A stretch of DNA of 64,000 nucleotides from NCBI RefSeq assembly GCF_003385395.1, contig NZ_QNUG01000019.1, positions 1-64,000 of the forward strand, in the 5' to 3' direction. Origin of the DNA: Epilithonimonas hispanica. Its GTDB lineage: Bacteria; Bacteroidota; Bacteroidia; Flavobacteriales; Weeksellaceae. Below the pieces are notes generated by a model, which did not search any database, was not told where the DNA came from, and worked only from the letters and a program-made list of their open reading frames with translations. A program made the position numbers and the translations under genes. Shown piece after piece: positions 60,530 through 64,000 of this stretch (position 1 is its first letter; every line of letters starts with the position of its first letter).

Positions 60530-60844
60530 TCATCCCACTTTCAAACTCAATCCCAACGCATTGATGATTTGGACGAAGTTTGATATTTGCAAATCTGTTT
60601 TGCCCTGTTCTATCTTGGCAATGTAGGCACGTTCTTTTCCTATTTTTTCCGCAAGTTCCTGCTGGGTTAGTTTCTGCTCCTTTCTGGTTTCTTTTATTAG
60701 TTCTCCATAGTAATAGGCTATTGCCTTTGCAGAAAACGCTTCACGTTCTGGCGTGCCGTGTTTGCCATATTTTTCGGCTAAGTAGTCGTTTGCGGTTGGT
60801 AGTTCTCTTTTTATTTTTTCTATGTCTAGTTTTGGTCTGTCCAT
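60530..60844 (-). CDS. higA: XRE-type antitoxin (HigA-like)
   Basis: A 104-residue protein. The C-terminal helix-turn-helix of the XRE/Cro type is ETRKEQKLTQQELAEKIGKERAYIAKIEQGKTDLQISNFVQIINALGLSL. The N-terminal part (ANDYLAEKYGKHGTPEREAFSAKAIAYYYGELI) should bind the toxin. Its start overlaps the toxin gene end by 19 bases, with the toxin first, the HigBA order. It probably represses its own promoter upstream of higB. The 129 bases between it and the Fic gene hold nothing recognised. Confidence 0.88.
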   Translation of the reverse strand: MDRPKLDIEKIKRELPTANDYLAEKYGKHGTPEREAFSAKAIAYYYGELIKETRKEQKLTQQELAEKIGKERAYIAKIEQGKTDLQISNFVQIINALGLSLKVG

Positions 60845-61164
60845 TTTTCTAAAATTTTAATTGCCTTTTTTATTTCTTTGTCGTAGTCCTTTGTTGCCTT
60901 TTTCATAAATCCCGAAATCAATAAAATGGTTGTTGCCTGATTGATGTTTTCGTGGTCAATGGAAAAAGTTAATATCCGATATTCGTTTTCTGTTTGGATT
61001 CTCAACTCATACAGATTTGTGTTCGTTAGTTTCTTGATTATTTTAGAATTGATGACGGTTTGCGTTTCCAAAATGTCAAAAATATAAAGGATTTTGTTTC
61101 TTAGTCTTTCATTAGAATTTTCTACAAACTCATCAAATTCGGGTGTTCTAAATAATATTCTCAT
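60826..61164 (-). CDS. higB: RelE/HigB-type toxin
   Basis: 112 residues with the HigB/RelE (phage Gp49-like) pattern: RILFRTPEFDEFVENSNERLRNKILYIFDILE, IIKKLTNTNLYELRIQTENEYRILTFSIDHENINQATTILLISGFMKKA, and a helical tail. Members cut mRNA on translating ribosomes. It is transcribed before its antitoxin. In the element it would act as an addiction module. Confidence 0.85.
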   Translation of the reverse strand: MRILFRTPEFDEFVENSNERLRNKILYIFDILETQTVINSKIIKKLTNTNLYELRIQTENEYRILTFSIDHENINQATTILLISGFMKKATKDYDKEIKKAIKILEKWTDQN

Positions 61165-61207
61165 ATCAATTACTATGCAAATGTAACAAATTTATTACAT
61201 TCTATTT

Positions 61208-62500
61208 TTAAGATATTTTCTGGTTTGATATTTTTTTGAAAGTCTTTGCGGTTTGCATTGCCCAATCGTCTGCGGTTCTGCCAATGTAGTTTAGAAACAT
61301 ATTTTCTGTTTTATGTCCTGTGATTGCCATTAGTTGAGGTGTGGTAAATAGTTTGTTTCCGTAAAAATTTGTTGCAAAGGAACGTCTGCAAACGTGGGAA
61401 CTTACCAAATTGTATTTTTCCGTTTCTACAATTTCGTTTTTCTTTTTGTCCTCATTGTACACTTTTCCTTTTATCATTTCTTGGATTCCTGCCAGCTCGC
61501 AAACTTTTTTGATGTGTCTGTTAAAAAGAACTGCATTAGAATCAAAGTTATTGGCAAAGGTTGGTGGGAAATCTCCGTTGTATTTGTTCAAAATAGTTTC
61601 CACCTCATCGTGGATTGGTATCACTACTTTTTCCCCTGTTTTCTGTTGTTTAATCTCAATGAATCGGAACGTGTTGCCCTCGCTGTCGGTTTTGGTGTAA
61701 ATCATCCGTTTGTTCATCCTCAAAAGGTCAGAAACTCTCTGCCCAAGATAACAACCAAGTACCAACCAATCTTTTGCAATATTCCAATCTGTATTGAGTG
61801 TAGTAACATCTTTTATTTTCTCAATCTCATCAAAGGATAAAAATACTTTGTACTCTGTGTTAGTCGTTCCTGTACTGAATCCCCGAATTTGGTAATGGAT
61901 AGATTTTCCGTTTTGTTCAGCATCAAACAAAACTGTTTTCAGATTTTTAATAAATCTTACGGCTGTGGTTTCCATCAGGTTGCAATCTGTGATGAGGTAG
62001 TTTTTGAAATCAATTAAGATTTTGGAACTCACATCCTGCAATAGAAAGATTTTCTTTTTCTTCTTTTGATAAGATAGAAAACGGTCTTTCAGGTTGTTGT
62101 ACTTTTTTAAAGTGGATTCTGTGTAGGACGCTGTACTTCGTTTGAAATCTGTGAAGTTTTGCAGATAGTTTATGAAAACAGTATCATCTTCTTTTATCTC
62201 TATGCGGTTGTAGAATTTGTCAATCTTTTCTGCTAACCAATCTTTTGAGAAAATAACGCCTTTGGAATAATCGGAATTGTATTCTTTCAAAACAAAGGTT
62301 TCCAACTCATTCAGCTCTGTGTAAAGTATTTTGAACTGTGGTTGGGTTTGGATAGGTCGGGATGTTTTTACGCTCCAGTATTTTGGATTGATTATTTTTC
62401 CTGTTTTGATTTGAAAAACATTATCTCTATCAATTGAAAAACGGATATAGATTTGAGCGTTTTCGGTTTTGTGTAAAACACGAAATTTAACAGTTGCCAT
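61208..62500 (-). CDS. int: Tyrosine recombinase/integrase of the element
   Basis: 430 residues starting at MATVKFRVLHKTENAQIYIRF. The longer frame to 62557 would begin inside the repeat region and is unlikely. It has an N-terminal arm-binding domain, a SAM-like core-binding domain (FTDFKRSTASYTESTLKKYNNLKDRFLSYQKKKKK) and the catalytic domain with R in LGQRVSDLLRMN. H369-x-x-R372 is in HVCRRSFATNF, and H396 and Y405 are in GHKTENMFLNYIG. It should recombine the tRNA-Cys 3' end with the element circle. It sits next to the right attachment site. Confidence 0.94.
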   Translation of the reverse strand: MATVKFRVLHKTENAQIYIRFSIDRDNVFQIKTGKIINPKYWSVKTSRPIQTQPQFKILYTELNELETFVLKEYNSDYSKGVIFSKDWLAEKIDKFYNRIEIKEDDTVFINYLQNFTDFKRSTASYTESTLKKYNNLKDRFLSYQKKKKKIFLLQDVSSKILIDFKNYLITDCNLMETTAVRFIKNLKTVLFDAEQNGKSIHYQIRGFSTGTTNTEYKVFLSFDEIEKIKDVTTLNTDWNIAKDWLVLGCYLGQRVSDLLRMNKRMIYTKTDSEGNTFRFIEIKQQKTGEKVVIPIHDEVETILNKYNGDFPPTFANNFDSNAVLFNRHIKKVCELAGIQEMIKGKVYNEDKKKNEIVETEKYNLVSSHVCRRSFATNFYGNKLFTTPQLMAITGHKTENMFLNYIGRTADDWAMQTAKTFKKISNQKIS

Positions 62501-62545
62501 ATTTGAAATTTTTGAACAATCAAATATATAAAATCCGTTGGAATT

Positions 62546-62566
62546 AATTCCAACCAAATTCCAACC
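62546..62566 (+). repeat. Doubled 10-bp motif, right end (candidate integrase arm site)
   Basis: Identical to 55846-55866 (two AATTCCAACC units with one A between). An inverted half-copy (CGTTGGAATT, 62536-62545) abuts it. It lies between the integrase start and the right repeat. Confidence 0.75.
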
Positions 62567-62684
62567 GTTCTGAAATTTAGTAAAACACTATGCAATCACA
62601 TACTATTGTAAAGTACCATCAATAAAGGGTTTGTAGTGTATTTTTAAGTTTTACGAAAATGCTAGAAAACTCGTTTGTCGGGTA

Positions 62685-62699
62685 CGCTAGGCACCTCAC
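62685..62699 (+). repeat. attR: 15-bp direct repeat
   Basis: CGCTAGGCACCTCAC, identical to the tRNA 3' end at 55777-55791. The bases before it do not match the tRNA, so only the 3' fragment is present here. Confidence 0.85.
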
Positions 62700-62703
62700 T
62701 GGT

Positions 62704-62744
62704 AAACCCTAATTCATTCATTTGTAATGTTTTAGGGTTTTTTG
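62704..62744 (+). terminator. Original tRNA-Cys terminator, now displaced
   Basis: AAACCCTAA and TTAGGGTTT stem with an 18-19-base loop and T tract behind the right repeat. The stems are the same as at 55796-55836 while the loops differ. In 62745-63022 I see no gene, only AT-rich sequence. Confidence 0.65.
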
Positions 62745-63022
62745 TTCTCTGTGTTTCTCGATAATTTGATAAAACCTTTTTATTTTCCTTTTTTCACACG
62801 TTCGAACAGATAGTACAGAAGTATATTTTTATGAGTAAGAAATACTTAATCATTCAATAAAATATTTTCACTCTTATCTAATTATCACAAGTTCAAAACC
62901 TTTGACGGAAATATTGGGCTTGATCCATAATTACTATGTTCTAATGTTAATTTAATGTCAAGTTGGCAAACGTTTTGTTAAGTAAGTTCTACACTCATCA
63001 CAACTCATAAATCACAATTAAT

Positions 63023-63430
63023 ATGGAAGCAACAGAACTTAGACTCAACAATTTGGTTATATATGAAGATGAGATTGTGCCTGTAATCGGAATGGAAAAT
63101 ATTAATAAAGAAATCCTTGTGAAAATTGATTCGGAAACCGCTATTGATTCTAGAAAACTAAAACCAATTGCTTTGACTGCCGAATGGTTTTCAAAACTGG
63201 GGTTTAAGGAGGCTTATCGTTCTCAAAGCAGAATAAGATTCGACCTTCCAAACTATTGCCGATATGATTTTGATCTTAATTCTAATAAAATTTTAGAAGG
63301 TTTTTTGTTTTTCGGAAACTATATCAAATGTAGTTATCTTCACCAATTGCAGAATATCTACTTTACATTAACAGGCGAAGAACTGAAAATAGAATACGAA
63401 CGTCCCAAGCTCCAAACCACTTTATCATAA
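63023..63430 (+). CDS. Hypothetical protein (135 aa)
   Basis: A small soluble protein beginning MEATELRLNNLVIYEDEIVPVIGMENINKEILVKI. An SH3-like beta-barrel is suggested by the 'LRLNNLV' start and short strands. TAEWFSKLGFKEAYRSQSRIRFDL and LHQLQNIYFTLTGEELKIEY follow. I recall similar uncharacterised proteins in flavobacterial genomes, but no function is known to me. It has its own terminator and is just outside the element. Confidence 0.72.
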   Translation: MEATELRLNNLVIYEDEIVPVIGMENINKEILVKIDSETAIDSRKLKPIALTAEWFSKLGFKEAYRSQSRIRFDLPNYCRYDFDLNSNKILEGFLFFGNYIKCSYLHQLQNIYFTLTGEELKIEYERPKLQTTLS

Positions 63431-63440
63431 ATATCCTCGG

Positions 63441-63468
63441 AACCTGATTGTAAAAAATCAGGTTTTTT
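63441..63468 (+). terminator. Terminator after the 135-residue hypothetical gene
   Basis: AACCTGATT and AATCAGGTT stem with a 6-base loop, then a T tract, 11 bases after the stop codon. Confidence 0.85.
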
Positions 63469-63540
63469 ATTTCCAAAAATCTGACTTCTAACTTCTGACA
63501 TCTCACATCTTTCCTTACTTTTGTGTAAAATTATATTGAA

Positions 63541-64000
63541 TTGAAAACCCATTTCATTGCCATTGGCGGTTCTGCGATGCACAATCTTGCCATTGCTCTC
63601 AAAGATAAAGGCTATCAGGTGACTGGTTCCGATGATGCTATTTTTGAACCTTCAAAATCCAGATTAGAAAGAAAAGGAATTTTGCCTGCAGAGTTAGGTT
63701 GGTTTCCAGAAAAACTAACTTCGGATATTGATGCTGTGATTCTCGGGATGCACGCACACGCAGACAATCCGGAATTGGCAAGAGCGAAAGAGTTGGGATT
63801 GAAAATCTATTCTTATCCGGAGTTTCTTTACGAACAATCCAAAGAGAAAACGAGAGTTGTGATTGGTGGTTCTCACGGAAAAACGACGATTACATCAATG
63901 ATTCTTCACGTCCTTAATTTCCATCAGAAAGATATCGATTATATGGTCGGCGCACAATTGGAAGGTTTTGATTGTATGGTGAAAATCACGAATGATAATG
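63541..64000 (+). CDS. mpl: UDP-N-acetylmuramate:L-Ala-gamma-D-Glu-meso-DAP ligase Mpl (5' part, runs off the window)
   Basis: Attaches the recycled murein tripeptide to UDP-MurNAc. The frame starts at TTG (63541) and reads KTHFIAIGGSAMHNLAIALK, the Mur-ligase Rossmann start. MHAHADNPELARAKELGLKIYSYPEFLYE and the P-loop GGSHGKTTITSMI follow, then MVGAQLEGFD. The spacing and GGSAMHNLA favour Mpl over MurC. 153 codons are present; the full enzyme is about 450. Confidence 0.88.
   Translation, partial: MKTHFIAIGGSAMHNLAIALKDKGYQVTGSDDAIFEPSKSRLERKGILPAELGWFPEKLTSDIDAVILGMHAHADNPELARAKELGLKIYSYPEFLYEQSKEKTRVVIGGSHGKTTITSMILHVLNFHQKDIDYMVGAQLEGFDCMVKITNDN

Larger units (their letters stand above)
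55777..62699. mobile_element. Integrative element in tRNA-Cys, about 6.9 kb
   Basis: Bounded by 15-bp direct repeats, the left one in the tRNA 3' end. A tyrosine recombinase gene lies at the right end, transcribed inward. All recognisable genes run on the minus strand: integrase, HigB, HigA, Fic, two unknowns, a helix-turn-helix protein, an unknown, a Rep-like protein and a 47-residue protein. No relaxase, mating-pair-formation or phage structural genes are visible. It is probably a small mobilisable or satellite-type element rather than a self-transmissible ICE. Confidence 0.85.

Overview
The window looks like chromosome of a Flavobacteriia member close to Chryseobacterium (Weeksellaceae). 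The DNA is AT-rich. Start codons lack clear Shine-Dalgarno sequences, and many genes carry the Bacteroidota promoter (TTTG or TTG near -33, TAnnTTTG near -7). Type IX secretion is represented by a PorX-like response regulator and a secreted protein with a type-B sorting domain. The genus is inferred from protein character alone; no database search was possible.

Layout. 1-6.0 kb: rpoN, an M13 peptidase, a RelE/ParE toxin-antitoxin pair and asnS, all on the minus strand. 6.0-9.1 kb: a single-gene Type IIG-like restriction-modification enzyme. 9.1-18 kb: rpsP-rimM, a large type-B T9SS substrate, a nitroreductase, a GreA/B-like factor, two hydrolases, then ndh-trmD. 18-21.4 kb: a BtuB-like TonB receptor under a cobalamin riboswitch, and mutY. 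21.4-25.2 kb: HU, a 30-residue basic protein, RNase G and porX. 25.5-31 kb: an outer-membrane protein, a lipoprotein, exonuclease III, a TRIC-type channel and uvrC. 31.1-33.7 kb: a disturbed locus where a 5'-truncated porin and a 5'-truncated histidine kinase meet head to head. 33.8-40.2 kb: sbcD-sbcC, a flippase-like membrane protein with panD, and a second HU. 40.3-44.6 kb: one co-directional cluster (DUF4292 lipoprotein, EnvC/M23-like, tatA, DUF4254, a lipoprotein, ribA). 44.7-55.4 kb: a sugar nucleotidyltransferase, a polysaccharide flippase, a GH92 mannosidase, a dihydroorotase-like protein, an SDR, an M1 peptidase and ribBA.

55.7-62.7 kb: a compact (about 6.9 kb) integrative element in the 3' end of tRNA-Cys. 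It is bounded by 15-bp direct repeats and carries identical doubled 10-bp motifs near both ends, a tyrosine integrase, a helix-turn-helix protein, a Rep-like protein, a HigBA toxin-antitoxin pair, a Fic protein and several unknown small genes. After it come an unknown gene and the 5' end of mpl.

The points most worth a second look are the tRNA-Cys element with its unknown gene pair and putative integrase arm sites, the porin/kinase breakpoint, the solitary Type IIG enzyme, the second RibBA domain that has lost its zinc ligands, possible leaderless promoters, and a dispersed palindromic repeat family.
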